From positions 1-20,651 of the forward strand of contig CALCQV010000158.1 in NCBI GenBank assembly GCA_937894795.1: DNA of 20,651 nt. Reading direction: 5' to 3'. The position numbers and the translations under genes were made by a program. The notes under the pieces are model-generated. The model saw nothing but the letters and a program-made list of their open reading frames with translations. It made no database searches and had not been told where the DNA came from. The stretch comes from an uncultured Bacteroidales bacterium. GTDB lineage: Bacteria; Bacteroidota; Bacteroidia; Bacteroidales; Lentimicrobiaceae. Below are positions 8,901 to 14,597 of this stretch, in pieces. Position 1 is the first letter of the stretch; the number at the start of each line of letters is the position of its first letter.

Positions 8901-10988
8901 CTGCAGTTCACTACTGATATTACAGGTGGTATGGCCCCTTTTGTTGCTACCTGGACAGGTCCAAACGGGTTTATTTCACATGACCTTAATCCTGTTATTA
9001 ATAATGTCACATTGGCTGCAGCCGGAATTTACACATTAACAATGCATGATTCTTATGGTTGCTCTGATCAGTCGCAATCACTGAGGATTGATGTTCTTCC
9101 TGCTCCTGATGCAACAATATCAGATGGTGGTAATTATTGCCAGTTCGCTGCTCAACCGCTAATTTATCTAACTGCAGTTGGCGGAGCCGCCCCCTTTACT
9201 TTTACTTATAATATCAACGGTGGTCCAACACTTACAGAAACCACCTGGGGAACTGATAATTACGTAATCGTGTTTGCTTCCACCAATGTCACGGGTACTT
9301 TCGTTTATACTATTACTTCCGTAACTGATGCCAATGGATGCAGCAGGAATACCAATGTTTCAAGCCAAATAGTTGTCAACCCCCTCCCTTCAGCTTATAT
9401 CACAGGCGATTTGACGGTTTGTCCCAACACTCTTAATGTGTATGAGGGCAACAGCGGTCTCGCACTCTACAAGTGGTCTGTTAGTGGCAATGGCTCAATA
9501 CCCGGCGCTTCAAATAACCAGCTGGTCGATGTTCAATCGGGATTACTATGTGATGTGCCTTTTTCCCTCACCCTGGTAGTTACCGACAACAACAACTGTA
9601 ATGCTACTACTGAGGAATTGGTGCTTGTTGATGATATCATAAATCCTGACATTGATTGCCCTGTTATAGGAAATCAGACTGTACAGGTCAATTCAGGAAA
9701 CGTATATATCCATGCGGGCACCTCATGGGATGCAACGGCAACTGATAACTGCCATGTTGCCTCAATCAGTGCAACCCTTTCAGGCGCTACTTCCGGTACT
9801 CATACCAGCCTGGCAGGTGTGCAGTTCAACCAGGGAACTACCAATGTAACGTGGACAGCAACCGATGATTGCGGTAATGTTGATATCTGCGAATTTGATG
9901 TTATTGTTCTGGGCACAGCCGATATACAGGTTGTTAAAACCGGACCGCCCACTATCATAGCAGGTCAGTCTGTTTCCTATACAATTACCATCACCAACAA
10001 CGGTCCGGCAGATGCCCCGCAGGTAACACTCATTGATCCATTGCCTGCTACAATAACAGTTCCCATTACATGGACATTAAACGGCATACTCCAGACAGGC
10101 ATTTGGCCTGGAAGTTATGTATTCAACAATATGGCCGTTGGTGTATCAGGTCAACAGGTTATAACAATAACCGGCAAGGTTGATTGCGCTGCAACAGATT
10201 TTACCAATACTGCCACTGTTGATTTATCTCCAATCACCGATCCTGATCTTTCCAACAATGTTTCATGGGTAGATACTGATGTCACCAATTCTCTTACGAT
10301 TTCTGCAGCCACAGGTGATTCACAATGTGAAAATGAAGGTTTCATTAATCTGACAGTAATAGGTGGAACTGAGCTTTACTCTTATGAATGGACAACCTTA
10401 GACGGAGTCATTCCAGCAGGACAGGAGGATGATCAGGACCTTTACGACCTTACTTCTGGCACCTATCATGTGGTTGTTACAGATGCTAATGGTTGTGAAG
10501 TAGAAGATGAATGGACCATAAACAGTGAAGATACTGAGCCTCCCACCTTTACACCACCCGATCCTGTATCATTCTGTGTAATTGATATTTTCAGCGCCTT
10601 GTATAATGGCCTACCGGAACCGGCAGCAGACATAGTCCCTGATCCGCTTTTTGCACCGCCATATCCTACTAATTGGGTAAGACCTGATTGGTATGTGCTT
10701 GAAGGTACTGAACTCGATCTTATTGGAGTTTCTGATAATTGCTGCTTAGGGCCAAATGCAATCTCATGGATAATTGAGTTTGCAGGAAATGAACCTGGTC
10801 AGAATGATATTACAGGTTTTGGTCAACCATCGGCTCGTGTAACTCCAATTATTCTTTGGGGAACGCCTGACAATATTGAAGTAACCCACACAATTACATA
10901 TACTGTCACTGACTGCTATGGCAATATAAATGGACCGGTGACTATAGACATATTAATTAAACCAAGACCAGAAGTAATAAAACAATAA
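2916..10988 (+). CDS. Main body of the giant multidomain surface adhesin-like protein
   Basis: 2690 aa from the first possible start (GTG 2916), but the frame is open from 2532 and belongs with 1473-2531. Modules in order: end of the glycine-rich domain (to about 2870), a discoidin-like beta-sandwich (2916-3255), an Ig-like module, three FnIII-like repeats (3549-4412), six PKD-like repeats with paired cysteines (about 4404-5948), further PKD-like modules (to about 7332), a cleaved-adhesin/MAM-like jelly roll (about 7417-7940), a second jelly roll starting VTNGDFSNGN (about 8305-8840), Ig/PKD modules, an HYR-like module (about 9645-9920), a DUF11 module (about 9921-10290) and a final SprB-like/Ig-like tail. 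Such proteins are cell-surface adhesins or fibres. No enzyme motif is visible. The end (ILIKPRPEVIKQ) has no type A or type B T9SS sorting domain, which is odd for a protein of this build. A strong hairpin follows nine bases after the stop. Confidence 0.8.
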   Translation: MPDPNDALGIPNNNGAQLNEPSDFITLMLTNGDILLAGGTVDVRWRRNSLNNTIINVELSENGTNWTNIGNFTNINPNNTWLTQSINLSVNTRFIRFTSTNGWDLEIDAVSYNTPCAPPCTNPTVFNVTGGGSYCSGGVGLPIGLSNSESGVTYQLYLGAATVGAPISGTGSAISFGNQTAAGTYTVVATRTNGGCTSNMSGSAVITVITTPAPPAATAGSNAQCTQITANWSASASATGYFLDVSTVNTFASYVPGYNNLYVNNVTTYNVTGLTSGTTYYYRVRANNTCGTSGHSNVITYATSPSTPAAPAANAGSNAQCTQFTANWSSSINATGYNLDVSTVNTFASYVPGYNDLNVNNVTTYNVTGLTSGTTYYYRIRAYNTCGASISSNVITYATSPAAPSAPTANNGSNAQCTQITANWSSAANATGYYLDVSTVNTFASYVTGYNNLNVNNVLTYNVTGLTAGTTYYYRIRAYNTCGTGSNSGIITYSTLPAAPATPGSITGDLNTCQNNTEVYSITAVPNATNYTWTYPATWTYVSGQGSTSITLIAGSAGGTISVTAGNACGTSVASSINVTILSLPTQTSPISPATTAVCQNSTHTYMVNPAPPAGVTYTWTGPPGSTITPRATPNIIDITFGNQSGTLTITPSNACGNGPSQSLNITVSAGTPAQPGPITGVIAPCVGSSKTYSVPDLGLFYTWSVPSGWTIVSGQTTASINVTVGATAGNITVTAGNPCGASQERTLSVTPQPGVPAQPSVIVGNNPVCVGSTQTYSVINVPFVNYTWSVTGTGWVINTGNGTNSITVTVGTANGVITVTPSNDCGSGTPMQRTITVDLAPPAQTSGIAGPINPCQASTVTYFVTNVTGVTYTWTVPPDWTIVTGNGSSSIQVLVGTNNGNITVVPSNGCGDGPASLLPVTVFLLPLDPGTITGPVEFCEGTSVNYSVTAVPGVTYQWQVPADWGVISGQGTNSITVVAGELSGFIIVTPYNACGSGPSSKLQITVNPLPEAYTIDDGDICVGASVFIGGPAVPGNTYSWTANPAGEIFNNTIANPEVSPTVTTTYTLVETNPATGCSNTNSVTIQANQVIMITVNPMAQTICTGGQTNITITSNIIGTQFEWGATEITATGAVYNNTGSGNHITETIINSSGIPAQIRYEIKAKADECENNDISMIVTVNPASINNNQSSTLCSDSPSGVTLGASTNGLAIASYTILSINANGLTASAGNPLTGTGFAANAIADDAWTNTTNNPVNVIYSVQGVSSEGCIGNTFTVTLTINPEPVVTNNPNKAICSGTSTAIALTSSIPSTFSWTIGTITGGITGASNGSGNAINQVLTNPGNSLPGTVQYIITPRATGTLCQGNSFTITVTVYPGPTVTNPATAHTCSGTSPGITLTSSTPCNFSWTIGTITGGITGASAGSGPVINQVLSNPSNATSGTVQYIVTASSTSGGCSSAPFIITVIVDPIPLVTVAASPTSICPGETIDLSSSSSLTWPHTIVFSENFNAATNSWTTTNNSSGGNPADAAWTLRPINYNWNGVTFRSNDNSQFYLTNSEDQRGNNSAITNTYLTSPAIDFTGYTSLSLDFYHYYRDDNNSTARVDISTNNGTTWTQIDLFNSNQGTSTNFAHRTIDLTPYTNNPAVRIRFHYYGTRVAWYWAVDNITITGTHVSSIPIISWSSNPAGFTSSEAAINNVAQGETTTYTVSYSNPTSLCSANSSVTVTTLQPPDAQITADYCAVPGKIRLTASGGGTYLWNTGETTAVIEVDVAGQYSCEVTGVNGCKSTASIGVSHELVTNGDFSNGNNDFASGYIYDPTIPNGLWEPESEYAVNDDANFNHTNFWGYDHTTGDGNYMIINGAKYAPQPFVWRQTVAVLPNTDYYFSAWAKSLNNVPPYARLQFQVNGVQVGTVAALQAGVNNDNNPWLPSGRFYGTWNSGAATTAIIQIIDLETAAGGNDFGLDDISFGTLDPVPFVFDISANSGSNTACEGGTLQFTTDITGGMAPFVATWTGPNGFISHDLNPVINNVTLAAAGIYTLTMHDSYGCSDQSQSLRIDVLPAPDATISDGGNYCQFAAQPLIYLTAVGGAAPFTFTYNINGGPTLTETTWGTDNYVIVFASTNVTGTFVYTITSVTDANGCSRNTNVSSQIVVNPLPSAYITGDLTVCPNTLNVYEGNSGLALYKWSVSGNGSIPGASNNQLVDVQSGLLCDVPFSLTLVVTDNNNCNATTEELVLVDDIINPDIDCPVIGNQTVQVNSGNVYIHAGTSWDATATDNCHVASISATLSGATSGTHTSLAGVQFNQGTTNVTWTATDDCGNVDICEFDVIVLGTADIQVVKTGPPTIIAGQSVSYTITITNNGPADAPQVTLIDPLPATITVPITWTLNGILQTGIWPGSYVFNNMAVGVSGQQVITITGKVDCAATDFTNTATVDLSPITDPDLSNNVSWVDTDVTNSLTISAATGDSQCENEGFINLTVIGGTELYSYEWTTLDGVIPAGQEDDQDLYDLTSGTYHVVVTDANGCEVEDEWTINSEDTEPPTFTPPDPVSFCVIDIFSALYNGLPEPAADIVPDPLFAPPYPTNWVRPDWYVLEGTELDLIGVSDNCCLGPNAISWIIEFAGNEPGQNDITGFGQPSARVTPIILWGTPDNIEVTHTITYTVTDCYGNINGPVTIDILIKPRPEVIKQ
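3549..4412 (+). repeat. Three tandem 288-bp FnIII-like repeats
   Basis: The units begin at 3549, 3837 and 4125. Spacing is exact: the CAGTGTACACAAATTACAG anchor recurs 288 and 576 bases on, imperfectly in unit 2. Each unit encodes 96 residues with the shared core NAQCTQ, ANWS, ATGY, LDVSTVNTFASYV, YNVTGLT, GTTYYYR and a closing TCG. The DNA, not only the protein, is nearly identical over long stretches, which points to recent tandem duplication or gene conversion. Confidence 0.85.
4404..5948 (+). repeat. Six PKD-like protein repeats
   Basis: Six consecutive modules of about 85 residues start near 4404, 4672, 4936, 5188, 5446 and 5701. Each opens with a proline and an ITG-like strand, has a first cysteine (CQN, CVG, CQA or CEG), a YTW-type core, a GW.I.(S/T)GQG turn, an IT(V/L)..G strand and a closing (A/P)(S/N)(N/G).CG. 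DNA identity is much lower than in the FnIII units, so these are older duplications. The paired cysteines suggest one disulfide per module in the periplasm or outside the cell. Confidence 0.75.
6775..7332 (+). repeat. Pair of closely related PKD-like modules
   Basis: Two adjacent modules share the core FSWTIGTITGGITGAS, an INQVL.NP strand and a GTVQYI strand, each with CSGTS near the start. They are closer to each other than to the neighbouring modules, so a local duplication is likely. Confidence 0.7.
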
Positions 10989-10996
10989 AGATATAT

Positions 10997-11041
10997 CCGG
11001 CTGGCGGGGTTCCATTTTGCTCCCTGGAATCCCCCGACCGG
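10997..11041 (+). terminator. Strong hairpin after the giant gene
   Basis: CCGGCTGGCGGGGTTCCA (10997-11014) pairs with TGGAATCCCCCGACCGG (11025-11041) around a 10-base loop, with about fifteen base pairs, one bulge and one mismatch. It begins eight bases after the TAA. There is no T-run behind it on the plus strand, so it may be an RNA-stability or imperfect terminator structure. Confidence 0.6.
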
Positions 11042-11092
11042 AATAACAAAACAAAGTGAAACAAAAACAAATGCCTATGACAAAACGAAAAA

Positions 11093-11190
11093 AGTAGTGA
11101 GTAATGAGTAGTGAGTAGTGAGAAAACGCTAAACACTAAACGCTAAACCAAAATCAAAGAACTGATAGCCTAAAGCTGACAGCTGATAGC
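11093..11190. repeat. Heptad array A1, 14 heptads in one register
   Basis: From 11093 the sequence divides into 14 seven-base words with no indel: four AGTRRTG words, then AGAAAAC, three RCTAAAC words, CAAAATC, AAAGAAC, TGATAGC, CTAAAGC, TGACAGC and TGATAGC. The word family changes several times but the phase does not. The block order AGTRRTG, AGAAAAC, RCTAAAC, AAAGAAC, TGATAGC is the same as in the longer array at 12560-12748, with fewer copies. Confidence 0.85.
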
Positions 11191-11220
11191 CTAAAAAATA
11201 AACGTTAAATCCGTTTCAAC

Positions 11221-11255
11221 GCTAAACACTAAACGCTAAACGCTAAACCAATAAC
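11221..11255. repeat. Short RCTAAAC heptad array A2
   Basis: Five heptads: four of RCTAAAC type and one CAATAAC. They are offset by two bases from the phase of array A1. This lies about 95 bp before the ATG of the 332-aa protein. The rest of 10989-11348 is AT-rich leader with no gene seen. Confidence 0.8.
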
Positions 11256-11348
11256 ATTGGAAATCCTTCGCTTCATTATGAAGCTCATAACAAAACAATC
11301 ATTTTTAAACAATCAAAATTTCAATTAACCATTAAAATTTTAAACAAA

Positions 11349-12347
11349 ATGAAAAAGCAACTATTTTTATTGGTCATTCTCCTAGCATTTTTTGCTGGAA
11401 TTACTAAAGTAAATGCTCAATGTATTCCTGATGAATTGCATCCAGCTGCAGGTATCGAATATACTTACTCTGTAGGTATTGGTGGTCCAGGTTATGACGG
11501 CACAGGCGGAGCATATGATTGGTACATTACTAAAGATGTGAATTTATTAACTGCTGGAAGTTTTTTGACACCGGGAACTATGTTTACAGTAGATCCTGCA
11601 ACTCCTTATCATGATGCAACTAATGGTGTAAACAACATTAAAATCACATGGACAGCTGCAGCAATCGCTGATGGAGGTCCATTTTATCTAGTAATCAGAT
11701 ATAAAGAAGCAAATTCAACAGCTAATCCTTCATGTGAAGCTGAAAACATTAAAGCATGGCAGATTGATCCTATCAATACTTTCTTACTTGCACTTGATGG
11801 TTCCACCGACGTATGCGCTGCTGATGTGACTGGTGCATTAGTAAATGCAGGTACACCTGGTACAGTTACTTTAACATATGGTGAGAATGAGATATACTAC
11901 ACAGCAACTGCAAGTGGAATAGTTGGTGATTGGAGACCTTCTATCCGCATACCTGCTTTACAGACTTCTCAGACTTATGTTACCGTTGAATGGACAGAAG
12001 ACATGACAGGTGCTGCTGGATGGGTTGATATGGGAGCTGCTACAACGGCCGCTGCTCAGGACCTTGTATCACCTTCAGATGCAACTGTGACAGATGTTGC
12101 TGGTACTCCAATCTTAATTAGAGTAACAATACTTAATAATCAATGGCAGACACTTGCTGATCAACCAATTACTTTAGCTATTGACGGATATCTACCAACA
12201 GCTTATACTGTTAGCGATATTATTGGTGGTACTGGTACAGACGCTTGCGATCCACTAGTTGAATTTGGTAGAACAGCTATAACCACTATCAAGGCACGTC
12301 CTACTATTACTGGAACACCTGCTCCTATGACATTAACAAATCCATAA
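11349..12347 (+). CDS. Secreted 332-aa protein with N-terminal PKD-like module
   Basis: Starts at ATG after an A-rich leader typical of Bacteroidetes. Residues 1-23 form a clear signal peptide (MKKQLFLLVILLAFFAG, cleavage near NAQ). Residues about 24-145 form a PKD-like beta module: YTYSV, YDWYI, IKITWT, PFYLVIRY, then Cys and N-IKAWQI. Matching strands occur at the N termini of the 223-aa and 1560-aa proteins downstream. Residues about 150-310 form a second beta-rich domain with two or more cysteines. It ends IKARPTITGTPAPMTLTNP with two stops (TAA TAG). No T9SS sorting domain, enzyme motif or transmembrane anchor is seen. A secreted structural or adhesin subunit is the likely role, inferred from context. 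It is AT-rich like the giant gene and unlike the two genes after it. Function unknown. Confidence 0.8.
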   Translation: MKKQLFLLVILLAFFAGITKVNAQCIPDELHPAAGIEYTYSVGIGGPGYDGTGGAYDWYITKDVNLLTAGSFLTPGTMFTVDPATPYHDATNGVNNIKITWTAAAIADGGPFYLVIRYKEANSTANPSCEAENIKAWQIDPINTFLLALDGSTDVCAADVTGALVNAGTPGTVTLTYGENEIYYTATASGIVGDWRPSIRIPALQTSQTYVTVEWTEDMTGAAGWVDMGAATTAAAQDLVSPSDATVTDVAGTPILIRVTILNNQWQTLADQPITLAIDGYLPTAYTVSDIIGGTGTDACDPLVEFGRTAITTIKARPTITGTPAPMTLTNP

Positions 12348-12386
12348 TAGCTGAACGGCTTAAGTTGCTTTTTCAACCTTTCCACT

Positions 12387-12421
12387 CTTTCCGTCCGGAA
12401 TATTGCGTTCCGGGCGGAAGG
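12387..12421 (+). terminator. 14-bp stem hairpin after the 332-aa gene
   Basis: CTTTCCGTCCGGAA (12387-12400) pairs with TTCCGGGCGGAAGG (12408-12421) around a 7-base loop, with two G-T wobbles and no mismatches. It lies about 40 bases after the stop. No T-tract follows on the plus strand, so it is either a factor-assisted terminator or a 3-prime end-protecting hairpin. Confidence 0.65.
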
Positions 12422-12438
12422 AGACAAAAGGTAAAAAG

Positions 12439-12748
12439 GTTCAGCGTTCAGAGTTCAGCGTTCAGAGTTCCCATCCTCCTTGTATAAAAGGATTGAGGGA
12501 AACAAAGACGAACGAAGAACAATGAACAAAGAACTGGAAGGCGAAAGGCAGAAGTAAAAAGTAGTGAGTAGTGAGTAATGAGTAGTGAGTAATGAGTAAT
12601 GAGTAGTGAGTAGTGAGTAGTGAGAAAACGCTAAACGCTAAACACTAAACGCTAAACACTAAACACTAAACGCTAAACGCTAAACACTAAACACTAAACA
12701 CTAAACGCTAAACCAAGAACAAAGAACTGATAGCCGATAGCCAATCCA
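12439..12748. repeat. Composite heptad element B: inverted arms, hairpin and 34-heptad array
   Basis: The left arm (12439-12466) is four alternating GTTCAGC/GTTCAGA heptads. A centre with CATCCT and AAGGATTGAGGG (12472-12500) can fold back on itself. From 12511 to 12748 there are 34 consecutive heptads in one unbroken register: AACNNNG-type words, AGG/AGT words, nine AGTRRTG words (12560-12622), AGAAAAC, twelve RCTAAAC words (12630-12713), CAAGAAC, AAAGAAC, TGATAGC, CGATAGC and CAATCCA. I checked the phase base by base. The part from 12560 on has the same block order as array A1. Confidence 0.85.
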
Positions 12749-12772
12749 ATAAACTTAACTCAACGGAGAGAA

Positions 12773-12804
12773 CCCTCTCCTTGAGGAGAGGGCAGGGTGA
12801 GGTG
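12773..12804. repeat. REP-like palindrome, copy 2
   Basis: CCCTCTCC (12773-12780) and GGAGAGGG (12785-12792) form a perfect stem around TTGA, followed by the tail CAGGGTGAGGTG. Same stem, loop length and tail direction as the copy at 10-45. Confidence 0.75.
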
Positions 12805-12835
12805 AAAAGGTTGAAAAAAACAGAAGTCTCTCCCA

Positions 12836-13196
12836 CACCGCGTTTACGGTAATAGATCCGTAACCTGGTGATCAAATAAACAGAGCCGTTAGCGGCATTG
12901 GTCTTACGTAATGTTTGAGAACAATGACATGAACACGCTTGAATATGGTACGCGATTATCTCCTATGGAGGTTTGGCGATTGCACGGTTTCCTGCTACAG
13001 CAACCCTTTGCTGCCGCATGACTCCCATCTCTCGCAAATCCCGGGTTGCCCCTTCCTTTGGCAACACTACCGGCGTATACCACTCTATCGTATACGAGGA
13101 GATTAGCACCTTGTAAACAGTTTAAAAAGAAAGGAATTTTATGATTATTCACCAGCATGCTGATTGTGGAAAGGCTACTGCTATGGCATTGCAATG
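12836..13196. other. Hairpin-rich unassigned region 1, possible structured RNA
   Basis: No convincing gene. Several perfect stems follow one another: TTACGG/CCGTAA with outer CACC/GGTG (12836-12870), CAGCAA/TTGCTG with a 4-base loop (12998-13013), GTTGCC/GGCAAC with a 9-base loop (13045-13065) and CGTATAC/GTATACG with a 9-base loop (13074-13096). The 10-bp palindromes CAGCATGCTG (13153-13162) and CATTGCAATG (13187-13196) come next. Short open frames exist on both strands (12929-13021 plus, 12904-13194 minus), but none has a credible start context or recognisable family. It could be a structured RNA, a decayed gene or part of a mobile element. Confidence 0.4.
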
Positions 13197-13204
13197 GGTT
13201 TCTT

Positions 13205-13312
13205 GTTCAGCGTTCAGAGTTCAGCGTTCAGCGTTTTCATCCTTCGCACAAAAAGATGGATGGGAACCAAGAACCAAGAACCAAGAACCAAGAACCGTGA
13301 ACAGCGAACTGC
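13205..13312. repeat. Composite heptad element C with inverted arms
   Basis: The left arm is four GTTCAGM heptads (13205-13232). The centre (13233-13263) contains TCATCCTTCG, ACAAAAAG and ATGGATGGG, able to form a short imperfect stem. The right arm is seven GAAC-led heptads (13264-13312), four of them GAACCAA. Left-arm GTTC words and right-arm GAAC words are inverted relative to each other. The centre is nearly the same as in element D and recognisably related in element B. Confidence 0.8.
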
Positions 13313-13722
13313 TAAAGGTGAATGAAGCATGAAGTAAACACCGGGTCTTCATAGATCAGGTATAACAGGTATAAGTTAAACGAATACTAAAGAAACATGT
13401 AACGAATGATAAACGCACAGAACAGGCACGGACCACAAGGTGATCTGATGCCGGGCAATGGCACCATCCGGGGATCTACTCCTTCTCACCCGGAGAGCTA
13501 TCCTATTGCCCCAATAATAAAACCCCCAGGCAATCGACGAACGACCGCCCTTTTACGGTCCCAAGTCTGTATTGCCTGTGGGCTTCCGGTAATGAGTCAC
13601 CCCGGTTGCCCTGATGCTCCACCCCCTTACATGACTCCACAGCCCTGGGATTCAGCTATCTGCCTCCCCGGTGAAACACAAGACGATTGCTGTAAGGGGA
13701 CGAGTATGCGAACGAAAAACCC
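13313..13722. other. Hairpin-rich unassigned region 2
   Basis: About 410 bp between two heptad elements, with no recognised gene. Stems seen: TCCGGG/CCCGGA (13467-13494) and GACCG/CGGTC (13543-13560). A 159-codon plus-strand frame (13406-13885) runs straight into heptad array D and has no recognisable domain, so I do not call it. Its stretch DCCKGTSM resembles DCGKATAM encoded at about 13162-13185 in region 1, each a few tens of bases before a heptad element. The two regions may therefore be diverged copies of one unit. Confidence 0.35.
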
Positions 13723-13915
13723 GTTTAGCGTTCTGGGTTCAGAGTTCCGCGTTATCATCCTTCGAACAAAAAGGATTGATGAGAACGCAGAACACAGAAC
13801 ACAAAACGTGGAACGTGGAACGTGGAATGGGAACACTGAACGCCGAACGCTGAACACGTATCAAACGCTAAACCCTAAACGCTAAACCCTAAACGCAAAA
13901 CCCTAAACGCTAAAC
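13723..13915. repeat. Composite heptad element D, ending at the next gene's start
   Basis: The left arm is five GTT-led heptads (13723-13757), the first being GTTTAGC, the exact reverse complement of GCTAAAC. The centre TCATCCTTCG, AACAAAAAGGATTGATGA (about 13755-13782) can fold as a hairpin. The right arm is six AAC-led heptads (13784-13825), including three AACGTGG. After one 6-base slip, twelve heptads in register follow (13832-13915), ending in alternating SCTAAAC words. The ATG of the 223-aa gene lies six bases later (13922), so the array forms its leader. Confidence 0.85.
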
Positions 13916-13921
13916 AAATAG

Positions 13922-14593
13922 ATGTCCTGGTATAAGAACATAGTAAAAACCTTCGCAGTTGCCTTATTGGTGCTGTTGTCCGTCGCATTCGCGAAGGGAC
14001 AGGGGATTACTGCCTATACCGGTCAACCGTTTACCTTTACCGTTGATGTTCAGTTTGCTCAGGAGGATAATATTACATGGGAGATTTATGATAACTTTAT
14101 GGGTATCAATATGGCCGTGGTTCCCGGCAATTGTCCGGTGACATCGGGCGAGTTTGTGGGCGGCGATAATACCGGCTCTTCGGTCGATATTATATGGTAT
14201 GTCCCGGGTACCTATATTGTGAAGGTCAGGGCAATAAACGATTGCCCCACCGATAATATGAAGTTCTATCTGGTTGAGGTGCTGCAGTCACTGCCTGTGG
14301 CAACGATTGATGAGCCGGGTGTGATATGTGAAGGCGACAGTGGCTTCCTGGTGGTCAACCTTACGGGCGATGCTCCTTGGAGCTTAGTGCTGTTTGATGG
14401 GGTGAACTATACAACGTACGACAATATCCTCGTGCAGCCGTTCATCATACCGGTCAGCCCCACAACCACCACAACCTATACTATAACAGAAGTGACGAAT
14501 ATAGATGGTACGAACACCACACCATCAAATAGTGTAATTTTGATTGTGAATCCACGCCCATTGAATTCACCAATTTATCAATATGGGCCTTAA
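13922..14593 (+). CDS. Secreted 223-aa PKD/Ig-like protein
   Basis: Starts at ATG directly after a heptad array. Residues 1-27 are a signal peptide (basic MSWYKN, then a hydrophobic run, cleavage near AKG-QG). Residues about 28-125 form a PKD-like module (FTFTVDV, ITWEIYD, VDIIWY, PGTYIVKVRA, NDC, FYLVEV). It resembles the first module of the 332-aa protein upstream and of the 1560-aa protein downstream. Residues about 128-212 form an Ig-like module (GVICEGDSGFLVVNLTGDAP, then TTTTTYTITEV). It ends IVNPRPLNSPIYQYGP. That is a domain-linker motif followed by a short tail, with no sorting domain. Likely a small extracellular partner of the large SprB-repeat protein that follows 239 bp later, inferred from position and shared module. 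Richer in G+C than the 332-aa gene. Confidence 0.8.
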   Translation: MSWYKNIVKTFAVALLVLLSVAFAKGQGITAYTGQPFTFTVDVQFAQEDNITWEIYDNFMGINMAVVPGNCPVTSGEFVGGDNTGSSVDIIWYVPGTYIVKVRAINDCPTDNMKFYLVEVLQSLPVATIDEPGVICEGDSGFLVVNLTGDAPWSLVLFDGVNYTTYDNILVQPFIIPVSPTTTTTYTITEVTNIDGTNTTPSNSVILIVNPRPLNSPIYQYGP

Positions 14594-14597
14594 ACGC

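Noticed and set aside
12511..12748. CRISPR array
   Set aside because: The repeating unit is 7 bases with no 20-40-base spacers, and no cas gene is in the window.
12773..12804. Rho-independent terminator
   Set aside because: The stem is strong but followed by AGGGTGAGG, not a T-run, and the same stem plus tail recurs elsewhere, which fits a dispersed REP-like repeat better.
12929..13021. Short frame whose peptide RLSPMEVWRLHGF resembles the C-terminal motif of C5 DNA methyltransferases
   Set aside because: Only about 13 residues are similar and no other methyltransferase motif is present in any frame nearby, so coincidence or an unprovable remnant.
12904..13194. 96-codon minus-strand open frame
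   Set aside because: No family recognised, it covers several hairpins, and its start lies in an unlikely context. Treated as chance.
13406..13885. 159-codon plus-strand open frame between the 332-aa and 223-aa genes
   Set aside because: Its last third is translation of heptad array D. Period-7 sequence often gives open frames. The first part has no recognisable domain, and there is no signal peptide or leader like those of the neighbours.
12749..13921. Diversity-generating retroelement or integron cassette array
   Set aside because: No reverse transcriptase, integrase, template/variable repeat pair or attC-like site was found. The GCTAAAC words do not fit the attC core consensus.
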